From NCBI GenBank assembly GCA_021414245.1, contig JAIOOU010000004.1, positions 558,001 to 622,000 on the forward strand: a DNA stretch of 64,000 nucleotides. Reading direction: 5' to 3'. This document shows, piece by piece, positions 50,680 through 59,498 of the stretch. The position numbers and the translations under genes were made by a program. The notes under the pieces are model-generated. The model made no database searches, was not told the DNA's origin, and worked only from the letters and a program-made list of their open reading frames with translations. Numbering within the stretch: the first letter of the stretch is position 1; each line of letters starts with the position of its first letter. The stretch comes from Chloroflexota bacterium. Its GTDB lineage: Bacteria; Chloroflexota; Anaerolineae; Anaerolineales; Villigracilaceae.

Positions 50680-52992
50680 TTATTCGATCGTCACAGGGCA
50701 GACAAATACTCTATCTTTCACATCCGCATCGCTGACGATTTCAAATTCGCCGTGCAATCGAATATCATCGGATGAGCCCCCGATCATTACCTGAATCCTG
50801 CCTGCTTCAATGATCAGGTTTAGATTCCGGTCATAAAATGCAAGCTGGTCAACGGGTAAATGAAATGTGATCGTGCGTTCCTCGTCCGGTTCGAGAGTCA
50901 CACGCTGATATGCCTTTAATTCCTTAACCGGGCGCGGGATGGAAGCGTACTCATCCCGCACATAAAGTTGCACCACTTCATCACCTGCAACCTTGCCCGC
51001 GTTCCTGACCTTGAGCGATATGGCCACGGACTCACCTCCGCGCAACCGATCCCTGTCAATATGAAGTGAGTCGTACGTGAAGCTGGTGTAACTTAATCCA
51101 TGTCCAAACGGATATAAAGGCGTTACTTTTTCAGCCACGTAATCCACATACCAATTGGATTTCATCCCGGAAGGTTTGGCATTGTAGAAAATGGGGACCT
51201 GTCCCACCGAACGCGGAAACGAAATGGGCAGCCTGCCGCCGGGGTTTTTGTTTCCGAATAAAATATCGGCAATTGCAGAACCGCCTTCTTCGCCTGGAAG
51301 CCAGGCCTCAAGAATTGCGGTGGCGTTTTCCGCCAGCCATGGCATTGCAAATGGACGTCCATTTACCAGCACAACGGCAACCGGTTTTCCAGTTGCGACG
51401 ACAGCCCGGGCCAGTTCTTCCTGAATGCCGGGGAGTTTTAAATCTGCGCTGTCACGAGTTTCTCCTGTTGTGCAGGAAGGTACCAGACCGGAGTGATCTC
51501 CGAGGACAAGCACAACTGCATCCGCCTGTTTTGCAGCGTTGATGGCTTCCTCAAAGCCGGATGTATCCAAACTCAGGTTTTCACAACCTTTTGCATATAT
51601 CACGTTTGTGTCTGAAGACACTGAATTTTTAATGCCTTCCAGCACTGTGGTGATCTTGATGTCGTGCTGCGCCAGTTTATTTAAGTCAACGTTTACAAAA
51701 TCCGAGTCTGCCGGAGCCTGCAGCCGCATTAATTGCAGAGTTGCTGCATAGGAGTAGTCCCCAAGTTGATTTCTGCCGCTGTTCGCGTTTGGCCCAATCA
51801 CTGCAAGCGTCCTGATATTTTTCTTCAATGGCAACAAGCCGTCATTTTTCAACAAGACCATGCTTTGAGCTGCGATCTCTCGCGCAAGCCCCCGGTTTTC
51901 GGAGGTTTCAAAAACCTCGAGCACACTGCCTTCGTCGACGTAGGGATTCTCAAACAAGCCCAGTTCGATCTTCTTGCGAAGGTGACGACTCACCGAAAGC
52001 TCGATTGTTTCAAGGTTTAAATCGCCAGCTTCGAGGGCGGCACGAAGCGGATCTCCATAGCAAACCGTGGTGGGCAGCTCAACGTCTATTCCCGCGGTAA
52101 GCGCCAGATATCCTGCAGTTGATTTGTCCGCGGCCATATTGTGAAAGTTGTGGATCATCAATACTGCTTCATAATCTGACACAACAATGCCGTCGAAACC
52201 AAGTTTGTTGCGCAGGAGATCGGTCAGGATATTTCGTGAAGCAGCAACGACTTCACCGTCCAGTTCTGGGTAAGCGTTCATTATGGAGGCGAGACCGGCG
52301 TCGCGAATGGCTGCCTGGAAAGGGGCGAGATAAACATCGTACACATCGCGCATTCCCATGTGAACGGGACCGCAATTCAACCCGCCTTGACTCAGACTGT
52401 GTCCGATAAAATGTTTGCCAGTTGCCATGATGCCAATTTTAAGATCGTCCCCCTGCAAACCTTTAATATAGGACACCCCAAAGTGACTGACGAGTGTGGG
52501 GTCCTCTCCAAAAGTTTCTTCAACACGGCCCCAGCGGGAGTCGCGCGAAATATCCAGTACAGGCGCCAATCCTTGATGTGCGCCAATAGCGCGCAGCTGT
52601 CTGCGAATGGCAGTAGTCATGTGCCCGGCCAATTCCGGCTGGAAGGTGCTGGCCAGACCCAACATTTGTGGGAACATGGTTCCGCCCAGAATCATTGGGC
52701 CCGAACAACACTCTTCGTGCACGATCGCGGGAATCCCCAGACGGGTATTTTCAACAAGATGTTTTTGTAATTGATTTGCGGCTTTTGCTGCGCGCATGGG
52801 ATCAAGAGTGGAGGCGCCAGCGATACGGGTGATCTGTCCAATGCCATGTTTAAATATGTTCCCCACTTTTTTTCCGTCAATCTCGCCTTCAGTCTGCAGT
52901 TCATACATCCAGACCGAACCGATTTGGGCGAGCTTTTCATCCAAAGTCATTTCGCTGAGTAGTTTTTTTATGCGTCCTTGGTTGTTGACCAT
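50680..52992 (-). CDS. GH3 beta-glucosidase / beta-xylosidase
   Basis: A 770-residue GH3 enzyme without signal peptide. RIKKLLSEMTLDEKLAQIGS starts the TIM barrel; GIPAIVHEECCSGPMILGGT, LDISRDSRWGRVEETFGEDP, KHFIGHSLSQGG and the nucleophile Asp in GFDGIVVSDYEAV (about residue 268) follow. The C-terminal sandwich has VVLVLGDHSGLVPSC, NPGGRLPISFP, YPFGHGLSYTSF and a fibronectin-III-like end. The HEECCSG block and adjacency to xylose isomerase favour beta-xylosidase/xyloglucan-type activity, but GH3 specificity cannot be read from sequence with confidence. Begins 26 bases after xylA. Confidence 0.9.
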   Translation of the reverse strand: MVNNQGRIKKLLSEMTLDEKLAQIGSVWMYELQTEGEIDGKKVGNIFKHGIGQITRIAGASTLDPMRAAKAANQLQKHLVENTRLGIPAIVHEECCSGPMILGGTMFPQMLGLASTFQPELAGHMTTAIRRQLRAIGAHQGLAPVLDISRDSRWGRVEETFGEDPTLVSHFGVSYIKGLQGDDLKIGIMATGKHFIGHSLSQGGLNCGPVHMGMRDVYDVYLAPFQAAIRDAGLASIMNAYPELDGEVVAASRNILTDLLRNKLGFDGIVVSDYEAVLMIHNFHNMAADKSTAGYLALTAGIDVELPTTVCYGDPLRAALEAGDLNLETIELSVSRHLRKKIELGLFENPYVDEGSVLEVFETSENRGLAREIAAQSMVLLKNDGLLPLKKNIRTLAVIGPNANSGRNQLGDYSYAATLQLMRLQAPADSDFVNVDLNKLAQHDIKITTVLEGIKNSVSSDTNVIYAKGCENLSLDTSGFEEAINAAKQADAVVLVLGDHSGLVPSCTTGETRDSADLKLPGIQEELARAVVATGKPVAVVLVNGRPFAMPWLAENATAILEAWLPGEEGGSAIADILFGNKNPGGRLPISFPRSVGQVPIFYNAKPSGMKSNWYVDYVAEKVTPLYPFGHGLSYTSFTYDSLHIDRDRLRGGESVAISLKVRNAGKVAGDEVVQLYVRDEYASIPRPVKELKAYQRVTLEPDEERTITFHLPVDQLAFYDRNLNLIIEAGRIQVMIGGSSDDIRLHGEFEIVSDADVKDRVFVCPVTIE

Positions 52993-53018
52993 GAGATTCT
53001 CGTTTTGCCGGGAGTTTT

Positions 53019-54188
53019 TTATTTTCTGATGCCAAGAAGAATATCAATCGTCAACTGATCCAGGCGTTCATATCTCAGCCCGCGTTTGCCGAGTGCAACA
53101 CGGTCAAAGGATTGTTCTTTTAATCCGGATGCTTTTTTAGCATCATATTTTCCAAAATATTGATTCATCGAGCCGTCGTCAGCATTGATCTCTGCCAGGA
53201 GGGATTGCACCTCCTGATCTGCGTTGAATTGCCCCGCTTTTTCCTTCAGAATCATGTATGTGCGCATACAGCCACGCGCAAAATCCTTTACGCCTTCGTA
53301 ATCCTCAGTGCGGTAGGAGTGGGCATCAAAGTGACGCGAGCCGTCATATTTTACATCCTCAAGAAATTTGACAAGATAGAACGCAGCTTTGATATCGCGC
53401 GAACCAAAACGTAAGTCCTGATCATAGCGGCCGGGGTATTGGTCATTCAGATCAATGTGGAAAAGTTTCCCCGCTTCCCACGCCTGGGCAACCCCATGCA
53501 TGAAATTAATGCCTGCCATGTGTTCATGAGCCACTTCCGGGTTCACTCCCACCATTTCCGGATGGTCAAGAGTGGCGATGAACGCCAGCATGTGGCCAGT
53601 CGTAGGGTTGTAGATATCGCCGCGCGGTTCGTTGGGTTTTGCTTCCAGGGCGAATTTAAGATCATATTTTTTGTCGATTACATATTCACACAGGAAATTC
53701 ATCGCCTCACGCGAACGTTCGATGGACTTTACCGCGCTTTTGCTTGAATCAGTTTCGGTACCTTCACGCCCGCCCCAGAACACATAGGTCTTCGCGCCAA
53801 ATTCCACACCCAAATCAATGGCATTCATTGTCTTTTGAAGGGCATAGGCGCGCACCTTGGAATCATTCGATGTAAAGGCGCCGTCCTTGAAAACCGGGTC
53901 GCTGAAGAGATTTGTGGTTGCCATCGGCACAACCAAACCAGTGTCGGAGAGGGCTTTACGGAATTCCCTTTTGATTGCCTCGGCTTCAGACGGAGTTGCA
54001 TCAATCGGGATAAGATCGTTATCGTGGAAGTTGACCCCGTATGCGCCAACCTCGCCGAGCAGGCGTACCAGTTCCGCAGGTGACTTATGTTCACGCACTG
54101 CCGAGCCAAATGGATCAACACCACGATTGCCAACGGTCCATAATCCAAAGGTGAATTTATTCTGAGGTTTGGGGGTGTAGTCAGACAT
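53019..54188 (-). CDS. xylA: Xylose isomerase (class I)
   Basis: A 389-residue class I (actinobacterial-type, short) xylose isomerase converting xylose to xylulose. N-terminal [18 protein letters not shown] (about 11-28), catalytic His in [12 protein letters not shown] (about 54), WGGREGTE, metal ligands in [33 protein letters not shown] and [18 protein letters not shown], and HFDAHSYR. All ligands are present. No xylulokinase gene is in the window, so the next step must be encoded elsewhere. GGAGA precedes the ATG. Between it and the ABC genes lies a GC-rich hairpin. Confidence 0.95.
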   Translation of the reverse strand: MSDYTPKPQNKFTFGLWTVGNRGVDPFGSAVREHKSPAELVRLLGEVGAYGVNFHDNDLIPIDATPSEAEAIKREFRKALSDTGLVVPMATTNLFSDPVFKDGAFTSNDSKVRAYALQKTMNAIDLGVEFGAKTYVFWGGREGTETDSSKSAVKSIERSREAMNFLCEYVIDKKYDLKFALEAKPNEPRGDIYNPTTGHMLAFIATLDHPEMVGVNPEVAHEHMAGINFMHGVAQAWEAGKLFHIDLNDQYPGRYDQDLRFGSRDIKAAFYLVKFLEDVKYDGSRHFDAHSYRTEDYEGVKDFARGCMRTYMILKEKAGQFNADQEVQSLLAEINADDGSMNQYFGKYDAKKASGLKEQSFDRVALGKRGLRYERLDQLTIDILLGIRK

Positions 54189-54243
54189 GAGATTTCTCCG
54201 TGTATCTTATAGGGTTATGGAGCAGATGGTCACTTCCCTTTGC

Positions 54244-54269
54244 CTGCCCCCCGGGAGAACAGGGGGCAG
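54244..54269 (-). terminator. GC-rich hairpin between ABC permease and xylA
   Basis: CTGCCCCC and GGGGGCAG pair around a ten-base loop in the 145-base gap. T-rich sequence precedes rather than follows it on the minus strand, so it may protect RNA ends or tune expression instead of fully terminating. Confidence 0.4.
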
Positions 54270-54333
54270 GGTAAAAAAGGAGAGAGAGAAAAAAAACATT
54301 TTTGAGAAAGCGGAGACCGCCTGGGGGCAGTTG

Positions 54334-55179
54334 CTATTCCTTTATTGCACCCAGGGCAATTCCGCTGATGATGTAACGGGAGAAAATTGCATATATGATA
54401 ATAATCGGCACAATTGTGAGCGCAAGGCCCAAATAGATCGCACCATATTCGGTTCGATAGACATCCCCACGCAGCGTTTGCACCAGCATGGGCAGTGTGT
54501 ATTTTTCGATGGACGAAATCATGATGAAGGGGTTGAAAAAATTATTCCAGGACGCAACAAAGGCAAAAATACCCATGGTGGCCGCTCCTGGTATTGCGAG
54601 GGGCATCATCACCTTGTGAAAAATGCCCAACTCACTGGCCCCGTCAATCCGGGCTGCGTCGATGAGATCCTGAATTATCATGGATTCAAGGTATTGCTTG
54701 CCAAAGAAAACTGCCCCGGCATTTGCGATCAGCGGAAAAATCAGCGCCACGTAATTATCGGTGAGCCCAAGTTTGGACATGAACCTGTAGAATCCAATAA
54801 TGGAAAGCTGCATGGGGATCATGACCAGCACGATGATGAAGTTTGAAAACAGCTTTTTGCCTGGGAAGTTGTAAACGACCAGGCCGTAGGCAGTCAACAG
54901 CGAGAAGTAGACCGTGATAATTGTCGAAGAGGTGGCAAGGAACAGGCTGTTCGCGAAGCCTCTCGGCAGATTTAATCCCTTGCTGATCAACAGGCGGTAA
55001 TTTTCAATCATGTGAGTGCTGGGTAAAATACTGATGCCCTGTTGGATTTCCGTTGTGGAGCGGGTTGCATTCACGATCAGCAGCCAGATCGGAACAATTG
55101 TGATAACCAAAAGGAGGAACAGAAGGATATAGACCAAAAAGCGCATCAGATATGTGCCCAATTTATATTTGTTAATCAT
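54334..55179 (-). CDS. Carbohydrate ABC transporter permease, MalG type
   Basis: A 281-residue inner-membrane permease of the CUT1 family with six helices and the EAA loop reading ELGIFHKVMMPLAIPGAATMGIFAFV (about residues 177-202; the Gly and the terminal residues of EAA---G---------I-LP are recognisable). It forms a heterodimer with the preceding permease and receives sugar from the lipoprotein at 56248. Its ATG overlaps the other permease stop (ATGA). Substrate is inferred from operon context as gluco- or xylo-oligosaccharide. Confidence 0.93.
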   Translation of the reverse strand: MINKYKLGTYLMRFLVYILLFLLLVITIVPIWLLIVNATRSTTEIQQGISILPSTHMIENYRLLISKGLNLPRGFANSLFLATSSTIITVYFSLLTAYGLVVYNFPGKKLFSNFIIVLVMIPMQLSIIGFYRFMSKLGLTDNYVALIFPLIANAGAVFFGKQYLESMIIQDLIDAARIDGASELGIFHKVMMPLAIPGAATMGIFAFVASWNNFFNPFIMISSIEKYTLPMLVQTLRGDVYRTEYGAIYLGLALTIVPIIIIYAIFSRYIISGIALGAIKE

Positions 55180-56132
55180 GACTGAGGCCTCTCTGCATTC
55201 TTTTTGTCAAGCGACTTTCTGGCTGGTTTGGGCTGATCCAAATCCCGATCACGCAGGATATAGAAGATGCCCAGGGCGCAAATGCTTGTCATGATAAAAA
55301 CCAGGACGCCCACTGAGGCGGCCGCCCCAATATGCCCCTTGCTGCTGGCAAACTTCATATACATCAAGATGTTGTTTGTCTGGATCGAACTCAATGGAGA
55401 GCCCCTGCCGTCGGTCAAAAGGAAGGGAATGTCGAACATCTGCATGCCGCCCACAAGGGAAGTGACGAAGATGAAGATTAATATGGGCTTCAGGAGCGGC
55501 AAGGTGATCCGGGTGAACATCTGCCAGACGCTTGCACCGTCCACCATGGCTGCCTCATAAAGGGGGATGGGGATCGAGGTCATTCCGGCCATCAGGATGA
55601 TCATGGTCTGGCCGAACCATGTCCACCATTGGATGAAAACCACCAGCCCGCGTGTCACTGTGATTGACTCCAGGAACCGCATGGCTTCACTCAGAAAACC
55701 GGCTCTGACCATGAATTGGTTCGCAGGTCCGTAGTATGCAAACAGCGCGTTGAATAAAGCTGCCACCGCGGCTGGCATTAGCAAATTGGGCAAATAGTAT
55801 ATGGCCCGCCAGACACCAACCCCCTTGATCTTGAGTCGTGCACTTGTGAACAGGACCGACAGCAGCAATGCAATGCCGATTTGTGGAATGAAATTGCAGA
55901 TCCAGATCAGCCAGGTGTTCCCCACGGCCCGTATAAACACATTGTCGGCAAACAGGCGCTTGAAATTGTCAATGCCAATGAAATGACTGCTTCTTGACAT
56001 CAGAGTGGCGTCAGTAAAGCTAAGTGCCAATGTGTTAACAACCGGGTATAAGCCAAAGACCAGGAAGCCAATAATGAATGGTGTAAGGAACAGATACCCG
56101 GTGGAATTTTTCTTGAGCTGGGTGAAATTCAT
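55176..56132 (-). CDS. Carbohydrate ABC transporter permease, MalF/UgpA type
   Basis: A 318-residue CUT1-family permease. After the first helix (GYLFLTPFIIGFLVFGLYPV) come five more, the EAA loop PLYEAAMVDGASVWQMFTRI followed by TLPLLKPILIFI (about 205-235), and a charged C-terminal tail (DQPKPARKSLDKKNAERPQS). The start at 56132 is set by GGAGG nine bases upstream; a longer frame begins at 56222 inside a strong hairpin. No ATP-binding subunit gene is nearby, which is common in CUT1 systems that share one MsmK-type ATPase. Confidence 0.93.
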   Translation of the reverse strand: MNFTQLKKNSTGYLFLTPFIIGFLVFGLYPVVNTLALSFTDATLMSRSSHFIGIDNFKRLFADNVFIRAVGNTWLIWICNFIPQIGIALLLSVLFTSARLKIKGVGVWRAIYYLPNLLMPAAVAALFNALFAYYGPANQFMVRAGFLSEAMRFLESITVTRGLVVFIQWWTWFGQTMIILMAGMTSIPIPLYEAAMVDGASVWQMFTRITLPLLKPILIFIFVTSLVGGMQMFDIPFLLTDGRGSPLSSIQTNNILMYMKFASSKGHIGAAASVGVLVFIMTSICALGIFYILRDRDLDQPKPARKSLDKKNAERPQS

Positions 56133-56195
56133 GCTGCCTCCGTTTAATGGGTAAGCTGGGTTGCCGACCGGCGGAAAGGTGGTTGGAAAACAGGG

Positions 56196-56230
56196 GTGGG
56201 TCAGTGTATCCCAACTATACACTGACCCAC
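56196..56230 (-). terminator. Intercistronic 14-bp hairpin after the binding-protein gene
   Basis: GTGGGTCAGTGTAT pairs perfectly with ATACACTGACCCAC around a seven-base loop, 18 bases after the binding-protein stop; only a short T run follows on the minus strand. Such stems typically raise the ratio of binding protein to permease by partial termination and by protecting the upstream mRNA. Confidence 0.78.
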
Positions 56231-56247
56231 AAACTTTCGGGATTACA

Positions 56248-57654
56248 TTATTTTACTGGAGCTTCGGGGATGGTCAGATCGGGGAACTCGCTCCGAACTG
56301 CATCCAGCCATGCGGCCCACATTTCAGCTTCCGTCATGGTGCCGCTCAGATAAGCAGCCAGCGGATCATTGAGGGCGCGTTGAATGGCGTCATCTGAACC
56401 GGTCAGCAAGGCGCCATTGACACTTGGGGCGGCCTTTGCAAATGCACCATAGGAGTTCTCACCGCCAAGGAAATCGGCAAGCGTGGATTTGTCAAAACTC
56501 TTGGTAATCTTTTCGACTACAACCTGGCTGGAGACGAAGTCACCAGCGGCCTGTTGCTGATCATCAGGTGTGGTGGGGTCAATGGCCTTTAAGTATTCGT
56601 TGGTGTAAACACCGGTTGCCCAGTTGGTCAGGTTTTCTTCATCCAAGGCGACAAATTTGACGAATTCTTTTGCCAATTCACTATTCGGGCTGCCTTCCAG
56701 GACACCAACCCATGTGCCACCCCATTGATAAGCCATCGGGCCGTTAATCATGGCCCAGTCGCCGCCGGTACCAGCACCACCATCTTTGGGTGTGGAGTTG
56801 GGGCTCAAAACGTAAGGCAAACCCCAAGTGGGCAGGAAGTAGCTGAAGACTTTCTTGGGTGTGCCGTTGGCATCCTTCAGAGTGTCGTTCATGCCGGCAA
56901 ACCAACCTTCAGTCCACTGGGTTGCCCCGGATTCGTAGCCATTATCGCGCATCATTTTGGCGAAGTGGACATATTCCACGATCTTGGGGTCGATGACGAG
57001 GGTGTTGTCAACAATCCAGGGTTGAGAGCGGTTGGAGAGGAAGGGTAGGAACATCTCACCACCGGTTCCGACCGTGTAGTAGTCGCCTGTGCCACAAGCC
57101 TTGATCTTGGCTGCGGTCTCAACAAATTTGTCCATATCGGCAACCATGGCCTGTACTTTATCGAGGTCATCCGTGCCAAGGCATTCTTTTGCTATGCTGC
57201 GGCGATAGAAGAAGGCGCCTGGAGTGGCCTGGTAAGAGAAACCTTTGGTAACGCCATCGTATGTGCCGACTTGAACAACAGCCGGATAGGTCTTGAGGTC
57301 CTTGGTCAAGGGAACCAGATCGTTCAGGTTGGCCAAAAGGTCGGACTCAACCCACTCTTTAACAAAAGCGGCTTCCAGAGCAACGACATCGGGTGAATCA
57401 GAGGTGCCGGCTGCAGCCTTCACCTTGGTTTGATATTCACCATTTGTCATCGGGATCATGGTGTATACGACTTTTACGTCCGGGTGCTTGCCTTGAAAGG
57501 CAATTGCCATGGTCTTGATTTCATTGGTGAAGGACCAGACATTCAAAGTCCCCTTCAATTCCTTCGGCTGGGCCGGAGCTCCGCCACCGCAGGCTGATAA
57601 AATCATGGAAGCGATGATCAGCAGAGCGAATAAAACAGACAGCTTTTTCTTCAT
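56248..57654 (-). CDS. Extracellular sugar-binding lipoprotein of ABC transporter
   Basis: A 468-residue solute-binding protein of the CUT1 class. Signal peptide LSVLFALLIIASMILSACGG with lipobox Cys at residue 22 anchors it in the membrane. The mature domain shows the SBP_bac_1 pattern (LNVWSFTNEIKTMAIAFQGK, VKVVYTMIPMTNGEYQTKVK, then PDVVALEAAFVKEW, DWAMINGPMAYQWGGTWVGV). It should bind an oligosaccharide fitting the operon enzymes. The start at 57654 is marked by GAGGAG 10 bases upstream; an in-frame GTG at 57735 has its own purine-rich site but no signal peptide at the right place. 95 bases after lacI. Confidence 0.93.
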   Translation of the reverse strand: MKKKLSVLFALLIIASMILSACGGGAPAQPKELKGTLNVWSFTNEIKTMAIAFQGKHPDVKVVYTMIPMTNGEYQTKVKAAAGTSDSPDVVALEAAFVKEWVESDLLANLNDLVPLTKDLKTYPAVVQVGTYDGVTKGFSYQATPGAFFYRRSIAKECLGTDDLDKVQAMVADMDKFVETAAKIKACGTGDYYTVGTGGEMFLPFLSNRSQPWIVDNTLVIDPKIVEYVHFAKMMRDNGYESGATQWTEGWFAGMNDTLKDANGTPKKVFSYFLPTWGLPYVLSPNSTPKDGGAGTGGDWAMINGPMAYQWGGTWVGVLEGSPNSELAKEFVKFVALDEENLTNWATGVYTNEYLKAIDPTTPDDQQQAAGDFVSSQVVVEKITKSFDKSTLADFLGGENSYGAFAKAAPSVNGALLTGSDDAIQRALNDPLAAYLSGTMTEAEMWAAWLDAVRSEFPDLTIPEAPVK

Positions 57655-57749
57655 GGTAATTATTCTCCTCGTAGTGTAGTTAATACTTGAAATGCAGATC
57701 GAACACCAAACAACCAATTGCTGGAAAAGCCTCACCTCCTTTTACAAAT

Positions 57750-58769
57750 CTATGCATTACATCCACATGAGCGTCGCGTGATCAATTTGGTGGGTAACAA
57801 AGTTACACCGCCAGGAATCTGTTGGTCGAAGAGAGAAAATAATTGTTCTGTCGCGATCCTGCCGACCGTTTCGGTGGGAGCCGAGACGGTCGTAAGAGGA
57901 GGGGTTAGAAAAGCTGAGAATCCGAGGTCGTCAAAACCCACAACGGAGACACCCTCGGGTATTCGATGACCCTTTTCCTGCAGGGCCTTGAGCACCCCGA
58001 TTGCAGCGTCATCATCGCCTGCGAAGACTGCGTCAACAGGAATTTCCGGGTTGGAGGCAAGAAATTCATTCAGGGCTGTATAGGCAATTCCCCGCTCAAA
58101 ATTTCCATTTAATACCAGTCTTTCGTCAAAAGGGATCCCGTTGGCCGCCAAAGCCGCCTTATAGCCAGTCTCGCGCCAGTATGAATCTTCCTGATGGATA
58201 GGGCCACGCATCATAACGATTCGTTTTCTGCCGTGGACTTTGATCAGGTGTTCAATTAGTTCAAAAGTAATCTTCTTGTTTTCAACTGTAACGCTTGGGA
58301 TGGGTAATGAATTTGGGGGAGTACGGTGAACCAGGACCATGGGAAAGTTTCGTGCATGCAGGGACGCCAAATCCTCATCGGAAAGGCCATCGGAAAAGAC
58401 CAACATGCCATCCGTATTATGAGGGCCGATGGGAGGGGGCATATCCCGGCTTCCCGAGTGATAGGTCGCGATTACAAGATTGTATTCATGCTTTCGAACC
58501 ACGCCTTCAATCCCGTTCAAAAGCGGCACAAAGAAATCATTGTGCAGGTTATTCAACAACAAACCCACTACACGAGTTTTTCGGGAGGCCAGCTGACGGG
58601 CTGCTGCATGCGGCACATACTGTAGCTCCGCCATAACCTTTTCCAACCGCTGCGAAACCGGCTTGGAAATCGCTGCACTTCGATTGAGAAAACGGCTTAC
58701 TGTTGCCACAGAAACGCCAGCTTTCTGCGCCACTTGCCGAATTGTTACGGAGTGAGATTTTTTGGTCAT
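57750..58769 (-). CDS. LacI family transcriptional repressor
   Basis: A 339-residue LacI-type regulator. The N-terminal helix-turn-helix is complete (TIRQVAQKAGVSVATVSRFL about 9-28, and the hinge HAAARQLASRKTRVVGLLL). The effector domain has the periplasmic-binding-protein fold (NDFFVPLLNGIEGVVRKHEY, DGMLVFSDG, GDDDAAIGVLKALQEKG, VVGFDDLGFSAFLTPPLTTV). It likely represses the downstream transport and glycosidase genes until an oligosaccharide appears. Two operator palindromes sit directly on its own promoter, so it is autoregulated. First gene of the catabolic operon. Confidence 0.94.
   Translation of the reverse strand: MTKKSHSVTIRQVAQKAGVSVATVSRFLNRSAAISKPVSQRLEKVMAELQYVPHAAARQLASRKTRVVGLLLNNLHNDFFVPLLNGIEGVVRKHEYNLVIATYHSGSRDMPPPIGPHNTDGMLVFSDGLSDEDLASLHARNFPMVLVHRTPPNSLPIPSVTVENKKITFELIEHLIKVHGRKRIVMMRGPIHQEDSYWRETGYKAALAANGIPFDERLVLNGNFERGIAYTALNEFLASNPEIPVDAVFAGDDDAAIGVLKALQEKGHRIPEGVSVVGFDDLGFSAFLTPPLTTVSAPTETVGRIATEQLFSLFDQQIPGGVTLLPTKLITRRSCGCNA
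57794..57806. promoter_or_regulatory. Operator-like GTAAC-AAA-GTTAC inside lacI end
   Basis: An inverted repeat sharing the GTAAC/GTTAC half sites of the lacI operators lies in the last codons of lacI, 140 bases before the binding-protein start. Its odd 3-base centre differs from the two-base centre of the upstream sites, so it may be an auxiliary site or chance. Confidence 0.25.
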
Positions 58770-58788
58770 AATTTGCGTGTATCCATTT

Positions 58789-58814
58789 GTAACCGGTTAC
58801 TGTAACCAGTTACA
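58789..58814. promoter_or_regulatory. Tandem LacI-family operators
   Basis: GTAACCGGTTAC (58789-58800) is a perfect palindrome, followed at once by TGTAACCAGTTACA (58801-58814), nearly palindromic with the same half sites and the central CG/CA typical of LacI operators. Both lie directly downstream of the lacI -10. Confidence 0.85.
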
Positions 58815-58842
58815 TTATTGCATAACTGAAAGGTCTGGTCAA
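58814..58842 (-). promoter_or_regulatory. lacI operon promoter
   Basis: On the minus strand TTGACC (58842-58837) and AATAAT (58819-58814) are 17 bases apart. The predicted start of transcription falls inside the tandem operators, the arrangement expected for repression. Confidence 0.75.
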
Positions 58843-58995
58843 GACACATTATTCTTAAAATATTTATGACAAGAGAAAATTCCTAGCCAGATTCTTAAAA
58901 AATGATGGTTGGAAGTGTTGATTTGAAAAAAAATCGAACCTTCCCGGAGAGCCTTACCCTGTTTAGTCTGCTAATTGCCTTGAGTTGTAGGAAAA
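58843..58995. other. Intergenic spacer without recognised genes
   Basis: This AT-rich stretch, part of a gap of about 330 bases between lacI and the receiver gene, holds short A runs but no credible frame, repeat or RNA signature that I can identify. The rest of the gap is the promoter/operator above and the terminator below. Confidence 0.6.
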
Positions 58996-59033
58996 ACAAG
59001 CCTGCCTCGATCTGAATGTCGAGGCAGGCTTGT
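58996..59033 (-). terminator. Terminator ending the kinase/PLP-enzyme/receiver operon
   Basis: ACAAGCCTGCCTCGA pairs perfectly with TCGAGGCAGGCTTGT over 15 bp around an eight-base loop; TTTTT follows on the minus strand. It lies 64 bases after the receiver gene stop. Confidence 0.88.
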
Positions 59034-59097
59034 GACTGGGATATTAACTGAACTAGCGGCCAGTACAGGATAATCTATTGACTTCCCCCGCCAATCA

Positions 59098-59487
59098 TCA
59101 TTTTACATGTGGAGACGGCACAAAGGCCTCCACTCGCGCCCAAAGCTCTCGAATATTGATTGGTTTGGACATGTACACATCACACCCGGCAGCAACGGCC
59201 TTTTCAGCGTCGCCCTTGAGGGCATTGGCGGTGACTGCGATGATCGGCAGATAAGCAAGAGCGGTTTTGCGGTTGCTGCCCCGGATCCTGCGTGCCACTT
59301 CATATCCATCAATGTCAGGGAGGTTGATATCCAACAGGATCAGGTCCACATCCTCAGTTTCGGCTTTTTCCACACCGGTCATTCCGGTCATTGCCTCCAG
59401 TAATTTGTATCCGCGTGATTCCAGGGCCCGTTTAACGAGCATCATGTTATCCGGATTGTCTTCGATATATAGAATGTTATTTCCCAT
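59098..59487 (-). CDS. Stand-alone DivK/CheY-like receiver protein
   Basis: A 129-residue single-domain response regulator: ILYIEDNPDNMMLVKRALES (acidic pair), phosphoacceptor Asp in VDLILLDINLPDIDGYEVAR (about residue 53), Thr in IIAVTANALKGD and Lys in DVYMSKPINI. The PIIAVTA and MSKPI blocks are DivK/hybrid-kinase receiver style. With no output domain it probably acts as a phosphorelay shuttle or phosphate sink. It starts 11 bases after the PLP enzyme-receiver fusion, with AAGGAG in the gap, and is the last gene of the operon. Confidence 0.93.
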   Translation of the reverse strand: MGNNILYIEDNPDNMMLVKRALESRGYKLLEAMTGMTGVEKAETEDVDLILLDINLPDIDGYEVARRIRGSNRKTALAYLPIIAVTANALKGDAEKAVAAGCDVYMSKPINIRELWARVEAFVPSPHVK

Positions 59488-59498
59488 GATGGGTCTCC

